Assembly (NCBI RefSeq): GCF_052857255.1
Contig: NC_135498.1
Span: 163,800,124 to 163,864,123, forward strand
DNA length: 64,000 nucleotides
Reading direction: 5' to 3'
Source: Amblyomma americanum
Taxonomy: Eukaryota; Arthropoda; Arachnida; Ixodida; Ixodidae
Shown: piece after piece, positions 43,696 to 55,910 of the stretch
Layout: every line of letters starts with the position of its first letter
How positions within the stretch are numbered: the first letter of the stretch is position 1
The notes under the pieces: model-generated
The model's database searches: none
Told to the model about the DNA's origin: nothing
Seen by the model: the letters and a program-made list of their open reading frames with translations, nothing else
Position numbers and translations under genes: made by a program

Positions 43696-45241
43696 GAATT
43701 TCCGGGCGCATAATTCTCGGAATGGGCTACACCTCAATCTTGCTTGTATAATGGTCTGTCATGTCCTCTCGGTCCTCCGTAGACCAAAACTATTAGAGCC
43801 TCATCCTATGCACTCGTGTCGCTCACAGCACACGCATCCCCACTCCGGTTTCAACGGGAGGCAACTAGTCGCCTGTAATCCACAACTACGAAACTAAGTG
43901 GCTGAGATGGTTCCCGTTTGTACATTACTTCCGGCGCTTAATAATGGCGATTTTCAAGCATCACTAAGAAAACTGGCGATTTTTTCGAGCGATTCCTTAC
44001 GCGCTCATAAGTATTACAAATTCAACTTCTTGTTTTTATGACTCTATTTTGATATTTTATTGCGGAGAAAATTCTTGCTACAGTTGGCCTTCAATCTAGA
44101 ACTCCCAGTAAGTGTCACTTCCTTTGATTTCTCATTCTAAAACTCAGTTCAGAGAGACCTTGACTTCTGCAGACATGTACAGCGAGAGGGGAAAATCGGC
44201 GCAGGGATGGATCGTTGTGCACGACGCGTCTTCCTCGGTATGATGTTCCGTCCCTTTTCGTAGCTTTGTTTTTCACCAACGGCTGGAGGTGTGTGGAATC
44301 TTAGTGCACAGCATTGCATCCCAACACTCTCAAATAAAGGTCGGCGAATTCACAAAGCGAGCACTAAGCAGACACATGTCACACAAAGCACTACCTTTGA
44401 GCAGCTGCAGGCAGGAAAAGTACAACCAATGAAAGCTACTCTCCCATTGAAGACAGTGAAGAGCACAGCATTGACTAACTGACTAACAAAAGAGACAACA
44501 AGTGTTGCAAAAATTGGTATACTCCTAGCAGGGTGTGTCGGAGTATCATTGTACATGTGTGTATATTGGGAAATTAAAAAAAAACTATACGTTTAATGTG
44601 AGCATCTCCTCAAAAGCAGTGAGACCTTCTAGGATGGCTGAATTGCATACTTACACATTACACGCTGGCTATTGCGTTACAAATCATGCGAAGAGGTGTT
44701 ATAAATCACCACTACAATTCATATACCCATCAGAAGTAATTAAAAACGCCAGAACTTAGAAAAAGGCCACGGAAGCGCGACAAGCTCACTAAACAGGCAT
44801 AGAGAAGTAGTTCTCCATCCTATATGCACCGTAAATGCGGCTGTCAGTTAAATCTAGTGACCGCTGCAGGTCGAGCTCGAAAAGCGCCCCTAATTGCAAA
44901 CTTATGATTGCAGAAATGTGTAGGAACTGCACATGACGCTTCATAAAAATTATAAAGAGATGTATTCAAGCAGTATTCTGTGTCATTTACTTTCTGTGGC
45001 CTTCTGTTTGGACGAAACGATTGATTTTTAGCAAAACAATGAGTAGAAACCATCGAAAGATAAAATATGGCATGGACTGACATTTACAGAATGCGTTGCT
45101 GTACTTAGAAGTTAATATTTGCTGACTAGGTAGAAACACGCAGTCTATGTCTGTTGCATGTACTATCTCTTGCAACATTTTATTTAGAGTGAGGAAGGAG
45201 CGCCTTGGCCCTTTTTGTATAGATTTTCTCGTAACATTTCG
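43696..45241. other. No recognised gene
   Basis: AT-rich; small open frames only, with no family motif seen. Confidence 0.5.
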
Positions 45242-46387
45242 ATGCTGTTCATCATCATCATAACCGTCAGCCTTACTCCGCCCCTTGCAAGACAAAGGCT
45301 TATCCGATATCTCTACAATTAACTGTAAGCTGTGCTAGATGCAGCCGATTTATGCCTGCAAACTTTTTCATCTTTTCCGTCCACCTGACTTTCTGCCGCC
45401 CCCTGCAACGCTTACTTTTTCTTGGTATCCAGTCTGTTGCAATTAAAGACCATGTGTTATCTTGCCTCCGCATTATATCACCTCCAAAGGCCATTTCTTC
45501 TGGATTTCACCTAGGATTCCATTAACCCACATTTGTCCCCTGACACATTCAGCCCTGTTCCAGTCTCTTAACGTTACATCTATTACTTGCTTTATTTACC
45601 TTTCCATAGCTCACTGCGTTATGCACCGTTTATGGTGAACATTTTTTGTTAGCCTCCAAGTTTCTTGCCCATCTGTGAGTGCCGGTAACAAATAGCTGTT
45701 ATACACTTTTCTTTTCAGTGGTAGTGGTAAACTGCCATTCATCATCTAAGAGACCCTACGAAATGAAATCCGCCCTATTCTTATTTTTCTAGCTATTCCT
45801 CTCTCGGGATCCGCATCTGCGGTCACCACCCGCCCACAAGACCCGTATGCCCTTACCACTTCCAGCCTGTCGCTATCAAATGTAATCAGCTATTCCTTCC
45901 GAGACTGTTGAATGTTACTTTCGTTTTCTGCATGCGAATTTTTACCCTGGGGTTCTGCTCTGCATGTTTGAATCATTTATCATTCTTTGAATTTGATCCC
46001 GTGAGAGATTTATAAAGCCAATGTCATGGGCGAATCGAAGATTACAAAGGTATCCTCCATTAACTGTTACCGCCAGCTGCTCCCAGTTGAGGTCTCAGAA
46101 CACCTCCTGTAAAAAGGCGGCGAATAGCATTGGCGAGATCGTTTTTCCCTGCCAGGCACCCTTCCTTATCGCAACTTTATTGCTGACTTCACGGAAGACT
46201 ACGGTGGCTGTGGAGTAGTTATACGTATGTTCTAGTATTTTTATATAATGCTCGTATACGCCCTGATTCCGTAATGCCTACATGACTGCTGAAGTTTCGA
46301 CGGAGACAAATGCTTTCTCGTAATCTATGAAAGATATATTTAAAGGTTGGTTGTATTCTGCGCATTTATTTATCCACTGATTGATTG

Positions 46388-47573
46388 ATATGCGCAGAAT
46401 AGAACCAGACCCTATATTTAGCATTCATTGATTACGAGAAAGCATTTGATTCAGTAGAAAATTCAGCAGTCATACAGTCATTGAGGAATTAGGGTTTGGA
46501 ATAGCCTTATGTCAAGATACTGAAAGATATATATAGAAACTGCAGAGCTACCATCGTCCTGCATAAATTATCAATAAAATTCCAATAAGGAACGGCGTCA
46601 TGCAAGGCGACATGGTCTCGCCAATACTATTCACCGCGTGTTTACAGGAGGTATTCCGAGGCCTGAATTGGGAACAGTTGGGGATAAAAGTTAACAAAGA
46701 ATACCTAACCACTCTGTTTTTTGCTCATGACAATGCCTTGCTGAGCCACTCAGAAGGTGAACTGCAAATCATGATCAATGACCAAGCAGTGCAGAACGGT
46801 GGCTCTCAAAATTAGCATGCAGAACACCAAAGTAATGCTCAAAGGTCTAGAAAGGGAACAGCAGTTCACAATTGGCAGTCAGGTAGTGGAAGTGGTAAAG
46901 GAATACTTAGTGCAAGGAGTGACAGCTGGTCGGATCACGAGAGGGAAATAACTATAAAGATAAGAGTGGGGTGGAGCGCATATGGCAGGTTCCCTCAGAT
47001 ATAAAATGGCTGTTTACCAATATCCCTCAAGAGAACAGTGTACAATAGCTGTATGTTACCGGTTACCGGTACTCATCTACGGGCCAGAAACATGGATGCT
47101 AACGGAAAGGGTTCAGCTTAAGGACAAGGCAGCGAGGCACGGAAAGAAAAATTATAGGCGTAACGTTTAGAGACCGGAAGTCGGCGTGACATGCTAACCG
47201 AAATCATGAGGAAGAAATGGGCTTGGGCAGGGCATGTAATGCTAATTAAAAATAACCGCTGGTTACTAAGATTAACGGACAAAATTCCAAGAAGAAGGTT
47301 AGGTGAACGGATGAGATGAAGAAGAGCAAGGTTCCGGGCTAATTGGTAATGCATTTAGGGGAGAAACAGCGTTGAGTTGTGAGTCAGCGCTCGTGTGTGT
47401 CCGTTCTTCGTGTGTCCGTCTTTCATTGCGCTGTTTCTCCCCCGAGATGAAGAAGTTTGCAGGCATAGGGTGGGCGCAGCTGTCAAAGGACAGGGTTAAT
47501 AGGAGAAACATATGGAGAGGAGTTTGCCCTAAAGTCGGTGTAGTCAGGCTCATGATGATGATGATGATGATGA
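46388..47573 (+). mobile_element. 5'-truncated RTE copy inserted head-to-head in an older RTE
   Basis: Plus strand, starting at the ATGCGCAGAATA position of RT and ending in CATGATGATGATGATGATGA at 47551-47573. It retains QGDMVSPILFTACLQEVFRG (46600 onward) and the C-terminal blocks. The catalytic box reads FAHD instead of FADD. It carries a 119-bp insertion at 47325. A target duplication could not be decided because the junction is GAT-rich. Confidence 0.75.
47313..47455. mobile_element. 119-bp hairpin insert with 12-bp target duplication
   Basis: GAGATGAAGAAG at 47313-47324 is repeated at 47444-47455 around a 119-bp insert absent from the other RTE copies. The insert contains a 14-bp inverted repeat: GGGGAGAAACAGCG near 47357 and its complement near 47429. 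Its TGTGTGTCCGTTCTT and CTTTCATTGCGC flavour resembles the terminal block of the Penelope-like copies, but the relation is uncertain. Confidence 0.75.
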
Positions 47574-47957
47574 GAATGTGAATATGGTTTATTGTCAAGT
47601 ATCCTTTACGAAATCTTGCCTGATCATTTACTTGATTGAAATCGATCGTTGTGCTGATTGTACTAGCGTGTAATTTAGTGAATGCCTTGTTTCCAACGGA
47701 CAGTAAGCTGTTAGGTCTGTAATTTATGTACTCCTTGGCGTCTCTTTTTTATGTATTAAGATGAGGTTAGTGGTTTTGCAAGCTTCTGTTACGCTCGAGG
47801 TCAGAAAACATTGCGCATAAAGGGTGGCTAGTTTTTCTAGCACAATCTCCCCTCCGTCCTCCAACAGATTTCTTGTAACCTGATCCTCTCCTGCTGCTTT
47901 GCCCCTTGAATTGCTCTTAAAGCTTTGTTCACTACTTCATTGGTCACTGGCGGTATG

Positions 47958-48783
47958 CCAAATATGCCAGAATAAATACGCTTTAAAGAATATACATATC
48001 TAAGTGCTAGTGCAGAAGAAAGTAATATGGAGCAATTGAGAATGTTTTATATTTGGAACACACTCAAGCACTTCTCCTCAAAAATAATAAATTAAAAGCT
48101 ACTGATATACATAGCTACTAGTTAGTTAGATGCTATAAACGACCAATTAATGGGAAAATTGAGGCATTCCTAACAGAGCCAACCTAAAGAACACACACAG
48201 CGTCTACCTCTCTCGTCATCAGGTACCCTGGAATATTCCCTTTTCGCGTACATACTACGGCCAACACAGAATCGCGCACACGTTACCAGGCATTCGTAAC
48301 CGCTTCCACTCGAAAGGTGTGGATGTGGAAAGGCTTAAAGACTACCGCATTTTGCAGATATTTTTATGTCATAGTGAACACTTGTGACACTAATAGAATT
48401 AATGAATGTAGATAAGTTTTCACTTGATTATAATTATTAGTGTTTTCGGTTTAGACAAATGCGTAGAGTCTGTATCACTCTCTTCCGCGTATATTTTGTT
48501 CAATCTTCATTTTTAGAGAAAGAAATTTTTTTGAAACAATTACTGTCCTTTGCCTTGCACCTTTACAATTCTCATACTTTGAAATTTGTTGTCTTGTATT
48601 GAGTATTTTTAGCTCTTGATATCTATAGCTTTTTCTGTAATCTTGCAACGTGAAATATGCAAGCTCTTACTGTTGCCTGTGCGGGGACTGCGGGGATGGA
48701 ACGCTGTCAAGCTGTGTTAAAAGAGCTTTTTCTCCACCCTCCCTTTTGATTTTGTTTGAAATAAAAACCTCTTCTATTCTGTT
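47958..48783. other. Insert of unknown type within the old RTE
   Basis: About 825 bp separating two RTE blocks that are nearly adjacent in complete copies. No motif recognised. Ends in a TGAAATAAAAACC stretch. No clear target duplication seen. Confidence 0.4.
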
Positions 48784-49125
48784 AAGTTCTCTGCCTTACT
48801 TCCCCTCTCGTTAACATCCTGATTGCGTTGACTACTGTATAGATTTGTCTGCAACTCTTCGGCTACTCTAACTCTCTTATCTATATTGCTGAAGATATTG
48901 CCCTTTTTGACTCTTAACGTGTACATCTGATTTTTGGCTGTGCCTAGTTTTCTCTTCACCGCTTTTAGGCTACGTGCGTTTTGTAGAGCGTGCTAGATTT
49001 TCTGCATAATAAAATTTTTTATCTCGTCTACATTGCGGTATATTATTAGATTTGATAGCTGTGCCAATTCTATTCGCTCTGTGGGGTTAAAGGCTTTCAT
49101 GTTTTGGTGTTTCTAGAAAAGCAGA

Positions 49126-50190
49126 TAATCAGGTTACGAAGCGAAGATATTCTTCTTTCACTATTATCACGATGTCAGAAGTGGTAATTGCGGATTTATT
49201 TGTTACGAAGAGCGTCCCACAGACTTAAGGTAGCGGTTTTCATGGCAGAAGTTGGCACTGGTCGCGTCTTCCTTGTCTCCCTTCAATCGCACTTGAGCGT
49301 GTCTTCTGAACACCGAATTATTGTGTGTTTATTGTAAGTTTTTCGCGCGGCTATCACCTAACTTGCATTGATCAAATATCGTGCACAGCTACCCTGAAAC
49401 AATGCGCCTTGCAAACTGCGGGAGATGGTGGTTCATAAACATGGTGGAGACATATCCCAGCGTTTGAATCATCGAAGTCTGTGCAAGCTATATATAGTGG
49501 TCTGAGTCCTAGGTCACCTTGAAAAGAAGAAGGACGAACCGTAGATATGGAGCGTATGCATTGAGTTTGGGCATGTCGGTTTACACCGAAAACAAAAACG
49601 AATAAATGTACGCCGAACTCAGTTTTTGGAATTCGGTTTTAACTGAAAAAGGTCAGAGCTCGTGGAATCCAATGCATAGATAGCTGGCTGTTGAATGCGA
49701 GTTACACTAAGTCAAAGCTTAAAAGCCAGGGGTATGACACGAAGATGGTGTCGCTAGGTAAGCAGCGCAGTTTTGAGATTTGAGTCATTACTCCACTAGT
49801 TTACACGCCGCTGATGACACGCACGCTCCACCTCTTTGCAGCCTGCTTGCTCAGCGCAGTTTGTTCCCTCTCGTCATCTCCTAAGAGCAGTTAAGTAGAC
49901 AAAAGTACGCTAAGCAACTGCATGCAGGACACTGACAAGAAACCGTGCATAGGCGTCCCGCGAAGACATGTTTTGGCTACCATGACAATTGGGCGGCAGT
50001 TCTATCGCTGCCGTCCACACGCAGACCCCGTGATGTCCCGCCCTGGCGCTCAACCCAGCGCGACAACCCAACGCTAACATGTCAACCTACTTCTTAGAAG
50101 TGAATTTTTGCTTGCGTTTTTATCTGCCGGCTATCTAGTCTAACTTCAGTTACTCTTCTAATGGCGATAGAATTTTATTCTGTAAGAACA
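49126..50190. other. No recognised gene
   Basis: Mixed AT-rich sequence with no open frame of note, no LINE or LTR blocks. Confidence 0.5.
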
Positions 50191-50370
50191 GCTCCAAATA
50201 CTACCATTTCGACGACGAAAACACCGAGCTAAACTGCAATTGAGTTTTAACCACTAAGTGTTGCTGCATTAAATCACCGTAAAAAAAACTACCATTTGGA
50301 CGACGAAAACACCGAGCTAAACTGCAATTGACTTTTGACCACTAAGTGTTGCTACATTAAATCACCGAAA
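50190..50370. repeat. Two ~92-bp tandem units
   Basis: The phrase GACGACGAAAACACCGAGCT recurs at about 50211 and 50303, with matching AACTGCAATTGA and CCACTAAGTGTTGCT following in both. Near-identical, with a few substitutions. Confidence 0.9.
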
Positions 50371-50634
50371 AAAGTCAGCATTTCATTGGTCGAAAATAGT
50401 ATTCACCGAATAAAACCGAAACTTGGGTTTTCAAATAAAAGCCGAAAAAAGTCCATCCAATGTTTAAAAAATAAAAACCGGAAAGTCCAGCCCCTAGTTA
50501 TGCATTACACATGAGCCCGCATTGCGCACCCAGCATATGTGGCGCCCTTGAGAGAATAGATGATTCGCGTTATGGAAGGTCATCTTGCAAGATAAAATTA
50601 GAAGGGGAGAGTGCGGAGGGAGCGGCGTACTTGA

Positions 50635-50658
50635 CAACACACACACACACACTCACAT
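50635..50658. repeat. (AC)n microsatellite
   Basis: A short run of about nine AC dinucleotides. Confidence 0.9.
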
Positions 50659-50959
50659 TAAAATTCAAAATCTGTTTATTTCTAACAAAATCATCAACGA
50701 GGGCTCAAACAAAAAGATAAGCAAGTTGAATTTATTGCATTTAGGCCACCCATTCTATGACATGCAGTGAGGACAGAATATGTACATTTGTATTTTACAG
50801 AAAAAAGAAAGAAGCATCAGTTGTACAGAGAGAGCCAAGTAAAACAATTTAAATGATTTAAATATTCCAGCGATACAATTCTTGCACAATACGTTGATTT
50901 AAAGCGTTCAACTCTATAAACCATGAGCCATTTCTCTTTTGCATAAGTTTTTTTCATGC

Positions 50960-51060
50960 GGGTTTTTCATGCAGGACACGGTTAATTGGAGAGGCATGGG
51001 ATGGGCCTTCATCCTGCGGTTGCATTAGTCAGTATGACGAAGACGATGATAATGAAGAAA
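50960..51060 (+). mobile_element. RTE LINE 3' stub
   Basis: The last ~95 bases of an RTE: GGTTAATTGGAGAGGCATGG, then GGGCCTTCATCCTGCGGTTG and a degenerate ACGAAGACGATGATAATGAA tail. Extreme 5' truncation. Confidence 0.8.
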
Positions 51061-51765
51061 CTTATTACGTGGTCCCGTCAGACCGTTTATGCAGCTCAGA
51101 AACTACGGATGCACAAATATTCCGTTATCCCTTGGCTTCTTATGGCTAAACGTTGGCGACATTAGTTGATGAGGCGCTGATGCATGAGTAACGGCCGCAG
51201 TAAACGCGGTCCAATGAATAAACGGGGCCAACAATGGACAACAATGGACATTTGGTGTTTAAGAAAGAACATGCCTACTACACGGAAGTGATGATAGTGC
51301 TGTACACTTTAAATCTAGAGAATGCCCTTTTTTTTACTCACTGTAGCACTCTATCACAGTCACTGTAAAGAGAGATGATGGCTTCCTAGCCGAGTACATA
51401 CGGAAGCCAGAAGACTTATTTCAAGCACCTTTTGAGGGTTCTCACGCATTGACTGAATGACCTTTTGACACTGACAAAAAACTGTGCTGGCTAATCTAGT
51501 CATCTTATATCCTGATGTATCAGGCTACAGAATCTTGAAATAAAGGGTTGCAAGGGAAATGAGTGATGTATAACATTAAGTAGCCCCGTGATCAAGTGGA
51601 AAACATAATGATAGTAAGCTTTGCTACATGTCTGCAAAAAGACCCACAGTGATGTCTCTTAATGTCGCTGCAGTTTTCTCTGAGGAAACACTCCAGCTGT
51701 AGTCAAGCTCACAGCCTTCAATCGAGGTATTCTCTTTTTCATGTTTACAGGTGCAGATTACTATT
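51061..51765. other. No recognised gene
   Basis: Nothing recognised; it forms the 3' flank of the CR1/L2-like LINE. Confidence 0.5.
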
Positions 51766-52149
51766 AGAAGAAGAAGAAGAAGACTTTATTTCCACCATGT
51801 GCAGTACACAGATGGAGGACGACGGAAAAAAGCCGTCAATAGGCGGCTTGACGAGTCCGTCGCCCCACTTAATGAGCAGCGTTTGGTCAACAGCAATCAA
51901 TTCATACAGTCAAACAAAAGAAAATGAAAACACTTGATCAGTGCAGAACAGAAGCAAAACAGAGTGGTCCGAAAAATTAAATCCCAGGATAAGTAAAATC
52001 AGTTATTCATCCTCAGTAAACATAGAGCGAAGCTTAGCAGCGGAGTAAATAAATAAATCAAAGTTAGTAGACAGATAATGGTTTAACAGTGATGGTAAAG
52101 AATAACATAGGCGTTCCATGCCAGAGTTCAAACGGGGTGCAACGATTTT

Positions 52150-54850
52150 TCAACATTCTCCATGTCTTGTAGCATAATATTGTTCATTCTTTTCTAAATA
52201 TGCCAGAGTACCAAGGTTATGTATGTTGTATCTTACTTCATATTTAAATCTAGTACTCAAACGGTACAGATATAGTTTATGAGCCGTAATGACATGCGCT
52301 CTATGAAAAAAACCTGCAGTTGTTGCATTATAACCGGCGTTGTACAGATGACGTAGGTATCGCTTCTGCATGACATAAATTTTTTGTAGGTTAGAGAATG
52401 TAGTTGTACCCCAGACAAGTTGGCAATAGTTAACATGTGATAAAAGAGTGAATTATAAACCAATAGTTTAAGTTTTGTAGAAAGAATGTATCTGAGACGA
52501 CCAATTACTCCAGTTATCCGAGCTAAATTTGTCACTAGTAAGTTCACATGAGTTTCCCAGGACATGTGAGCAGTAAATGTCACACCAAGGCTTTTGAAAT
52601 TGTCAACAATGTCAACAGGACGAGAGTTTAAAATAATATCGGCATGAGGAAGGAGTGGCTTATTCTTTGCCCGAAAGATAACGCTTTTGTTTTATTTGTG
52701 TTAATTTTCATAGAATTATAGGACGACCATTGTTGTAGTTGAACTATTGTGTCATTGCAACTAGAGATAAGTTGATCGATATTATTACCAGAGAAAAATA
52801 TGCTAGTATCGTCTGCGTATATGATAAATTTGGCATCCTGGTTAATATTAACAATGTCATTTATATAAAGGTTAAAGAGCAAAGGCCCCAATATGCTACC
52901 TTGTGGGACACCACAAGCCAGTGGTAGGACTTGTGATCGAGAGTTAATTTGGACTACTTGTCGCCGGTGGGACAAATATGACCGTAGTAAATGTAACGCC
53001 CATCCACGTACACCATAAATATCCAACTTATTCAATAAAACTTCATGATTGACCAAGTCAAAAGCCCTGGAGAAGTCAACAAATAAGCCAACCACGATTT
53101 TCTTGTTCTCAAATTGTGTTAAAATATATTCTTTTTGGTGAAGCAAGGCTAATTCAGTTGACATATTCTTCCGGAAACCAAATTGGTAAGGTGTTAATAC
53201 ATTGGAGGTTTCGATGAAATTCAAAACCCTGCAATAAATTATTTTCTCGAAAACCTTTGAAAAAATCGGCAATATAGATACAGGCCGATAATTGCCAAAT
53301 TCGTTTCGATTCCCCTTTTTAAAGAGCACTACTACTTTGGCAACCTGCAACTTTACTGGGAATATAGACGTAGTTAAACACATAATAAAAATATTCGTAA
53401 GAACTGGTGCAATTACATCTGCGACGTATTTGGCGGGTTTTATTTGAATTTCATCGATATCCCTACTGCTGCTGTTTTTTAAACTTCTCATTGTTGAAAT
53501 CACTTCCTGCACTGTGACTGGCTGTAAAAATAAAGTTCTATCATTCCTTCTGTTCATATATTGACATGCGTTGTGGGAACTACCTGGTGTACTCATATTT
53601 GTGAAAAAAGAGTTGAAAGCATCAGCCAGTTCCGCCCCTTGCAAGTCCTTGCCCTTAATAGTAAGTTTGGACATGCAGCTCCTGCTATTTCCACGGCGTA
53701 GTAACATATTTAGTTTGTCCCAAAGCAGTGCGCTCGGTGCATTTTTGACATCCACAAAAGATGAGAAGTAATATTTGCGCGCAATGCACAATTTCTTGGT
53801 TAGTTTGTTTCGATATTGTTGGAAAATCGTCAAGTCATTAAGATTACGCGTGCGAAGAAATTTTCTGAACAGTCTGTCTTTTGTTCTCATTTGTTGGTAG
53901 AGTTCGTATGTTACCCATGGTTTCCGAATTTTCCTATTTCTTTGGCGCTTTTTTACAGGAAAGTGAACTTGGTAAAAACCTTTAAATATATCTAAAAATG
54001 CATCATAAGCATTGTCAGCATCGACCAAAGTCAGGACCTTTCGCCAGTCTATTTGAATCAATTCTTTTCTGAATGCATCGAGAGCCGCGTCAGTTACTGG
54101 CTGGTAAAGGTTTTCAGCAGGCGGATGTTTAGGAATGCTGGCAACATCTAGGCAGAAAAACACCGGAAGATGATCACTAATAGAACATGCTAATGCACCA
54201 GCTTTTACATCCGATAATACAAAATTTGTTATGAAGACATCCAATACTGACTGGCAATTAGTTGTTATTCTTGTTGGATTATGTATAACATTGTTAAACC
54301 CATTTGACAGCAAAATATTGGTAAAATTGGTACAAACAGGAGTATCAATACCCATATCAATGTTGTAATCACCTGCAGCTACCAACATGCACCTGCTTTC
54401 CACAACAAACGAAAGAAAGCTTTCATAAAATTCAAGAAATGTTGGAACATGCCCACTTGGCGGCCGATAACAAACCGAATACAGTACTTTATCCGCAAAT
54501 AAAGATAGAACTTCGTAATCGGGAGTTACAATACTGAAAGCGTCTACTAGATTGCAGTCCATTTGTTCTAAAGTTAGAACTGCAACACCACCACCGCGAC
54601 CACAAGGTCGGTTGAGATAATGTGTATTATAGCCTTCCATTCTAAAAACATCACTCTCATTTTTGCTCCATGTTTCACTGAACATGACAACTGAAAAATT
54701 GAAAGAAAATTGGCTAAAGAATTCATCTAACAGAAGTGCTTTGTTTCGGCCAGATCTGGCGTTTAAATGCACAGATTTTAACGCATGACGTCCCAAATGA
54801 GATACCACATTGTTCAAGTCATCTGGTGAATAGAAATCGTGTTCATCCAT
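52150..54850 (-). pseudogene. CR1/L2-like LINE ORF2 endonuclease-reverse transcriptase, two late frame lesions
   Basis: Open from ATG at 54850 for 740 codons. Endonuclease: SVHLNARSGRNKALLL (about residue 25), FSETWSKNES, GRGGGVAVL, VAAGDYNIDMG (about 160) and CSISDHLPVFFCLD (about 225). RT: VVLFKKGNRNEFGNYRPVSI, TPYQFGFRKNMSTELALLHQ, GLFVDFSRAFDLVNHEVLL, ACGVPQGSILGPLLFNLYIN and IIYADDTSIFFSG (YADD at about 678-681). All main catalytic motifs are present. A frameshift in an A-rich stretch near 52685 ends the long frame. The C-terminus continues in another frame (52450-52680) and, after a second break near 52450, in a third (52150-52440, ending NEQYYATRHGEC). The element is therefore recently inactive. 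Confidence 0.85.
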
Positions 54851-55802
54851 CTCTAGCTTCTCTGTTCAAGAATGATACTGGCTGGGCGCACCATTTGGGC
54901 AGAAGGCGGTCGAGGCCATCACGGCTTCTAACGTGAATTGCGTTTGCACCATCAGACATTCTCAAAAGAACCTTTCCATGCGTATGCCACACGTATTTAA
55001 AACCAGCTTCTTTGGCCCAGTTCTTTGTAGCTTGTAGCAGGTCTCTGTTGTGACGGATCAAGTTTTCCTGGATGAAGATGCGTGGATGGCTATCATTTAG
55101 CTTGCTCTTTTTACTTAACCAAGATTCCCTTGTCGACTGCCTTGTGAAACGGACGATTATTCCGGGAATTTTGTCTTTCTGTACGGGTAGCCTGTGTACC
55201 GAGGCAATGTCATGCTCGACCAAATGTGGCGTTTCCAGCTGGTCTGCAACTCCGTTTAGCACATTATGCAAGTTTTCACCTTGCACGAGAGGCACCCCAT
55301 GGATTTCTAAATTAAGCTGCCTATTTCGGAATTCAATTTCGTTCACTTCCCGCCGAAGCTGAGCCTGAGCAGATTGGTTCTCATCCTCCATCATCTCCAG
55401 TTCCTGTACCTGCTTTCTAAGTACCTTAATTTCTTTTTCCTGCACGAAAATAGTTTTTTTCAGTTCCTCAAAAATGGCAGACATGTGCGTAACAGACACC
55501 TCCATAGTTTCTACTCGAGCGGCGAGGGAAGGTAGGCATTCTAGCTTTAGATTAATAGATCCAAGGATAGCTTTTATATCCATGTCAATCTTGTTTTCAT
55601 CAGTGTTGCTACCACCTTGTACCGAGCTCCGGCAATTTTGGCATCGCCATGTTTTCTTTGCAGCTTCGGATTTTCCTTTGCATGACTTTTCAGCTATTCC
55701 CTCGCATTTTCCAAAATGGTATTCGTGCACACACTCAGAACAAGCTACACGCCCCTCATTTTCATGGAATGCTTCATCACAAGTGAAGCAGACATGGGAC
55801 AT
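54843..55802 (-). CDS. CR1/L2-like LINE ORF1 protein with PHD finger and coiled coil
   Basis: Starts at MSHVCFTCDEAFHENEG (55802), preferred over the upstream in-frame ATG at 55883 because the PHD finger follows at once and an A sits at the -3 position. The domain order from that start is: C4HC3-type PHD finger in about the first 60 residues (CFTC, CSEC, H, CEG, W.CQNC spacing); a heptad-rich stretch (about residues 95-170) containing EEMKK-like and VLRKQVQELEMMEDENQSAQ sequence; then an ORF1 C-terminal domain with RQLNLEIHGVPLVQGENLH, ASVHRLPVQKDKIPGIIVRF and WAKEAGFKYVWHTHGKVLLR. In this family ORF1 binds RNA and chaperones the particle. It ends in TGA within ATGGATGA, overlapping the ORF2 start. 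Open throughout. Confidence 0.8.
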   Translation of the reverse strand: MSHVCFTCDEAFHENEGRVACSECVHEYHFGKCEGIAEKSCKGKSEAAKKTWRCQNCRSSVQGGSNTDENKIDMDIKAILGSINLKLECLPSLAARVETMEVSVTHMSAIFEELKKTIFVQEKEIKVLRKQVQELEMMEDENQSAQAQLRREVNEIEFRNRQLNLEIHGVPLVQGENLHNVLNGVADQLETPHLVEHDIASVHRLPVQKDKIPGIIVRFTRQSTRESWLSKKSKLNDSHPRIFIQENLIRHNRDLLQATKNWAKEAGFKYVWHTHGKVLLRMSDGANAIHVRSRDGLDRLLPKWCAQPVSFLNREARDG

Positions 55803-55910
55803 TGTTTCCACTACAGCAGAAAACCACAATAGGCCCGGCAATACAGCAAAATATACAAGTCTTTGGCAGCGACAGCAGCACAAGCACCACTACGCGTACA
55901 TTAAATAGGG

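Larger units (their letters stand above)
45242..49125 (-). mobile_element. Old RTE LINE copy interrupted by two insertions
   Basis: Minus-strand RTE blocks at 45242-46385 (3' end with an ATGATGATGATG tail, through RT), 47583-47957 (RT N-terminal part) and 48784-49125 (linker region, containing KRKLGTAKNQMYTLRVKKGN). The blocks are collinear with the complete copy at 10376-13300 if the insertions 46386-47582 and about 47958-48783 are removed. Highly decayed, with no open frame beyond about 65 codons. Confidence 0.75.
51766..55910 (-). mobile_element. Nearly complete CR1/L2-like LINE
   Basis: Minus strand, with ORF1 (54843-55802 or 55883), ORF2 (about 52150-54850) and a ~380-bp 3' region ending in AAATAAAGTCTTCTTCTTCT (an AATAAA-like signal and TTC microsatellite). 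Two-ORF structure with PHD-finger ORF1 and endonuclease-RT ORF2 is typical of the CR1/L2 group. It is the best-preserved element here: ORF1 is open, and ORF2 is open for 740 codons and has two visible frame lesions after the RT core. The 5' end was set a little upstream of ORF1; a target duplication was not found. Confidence 0.85.
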
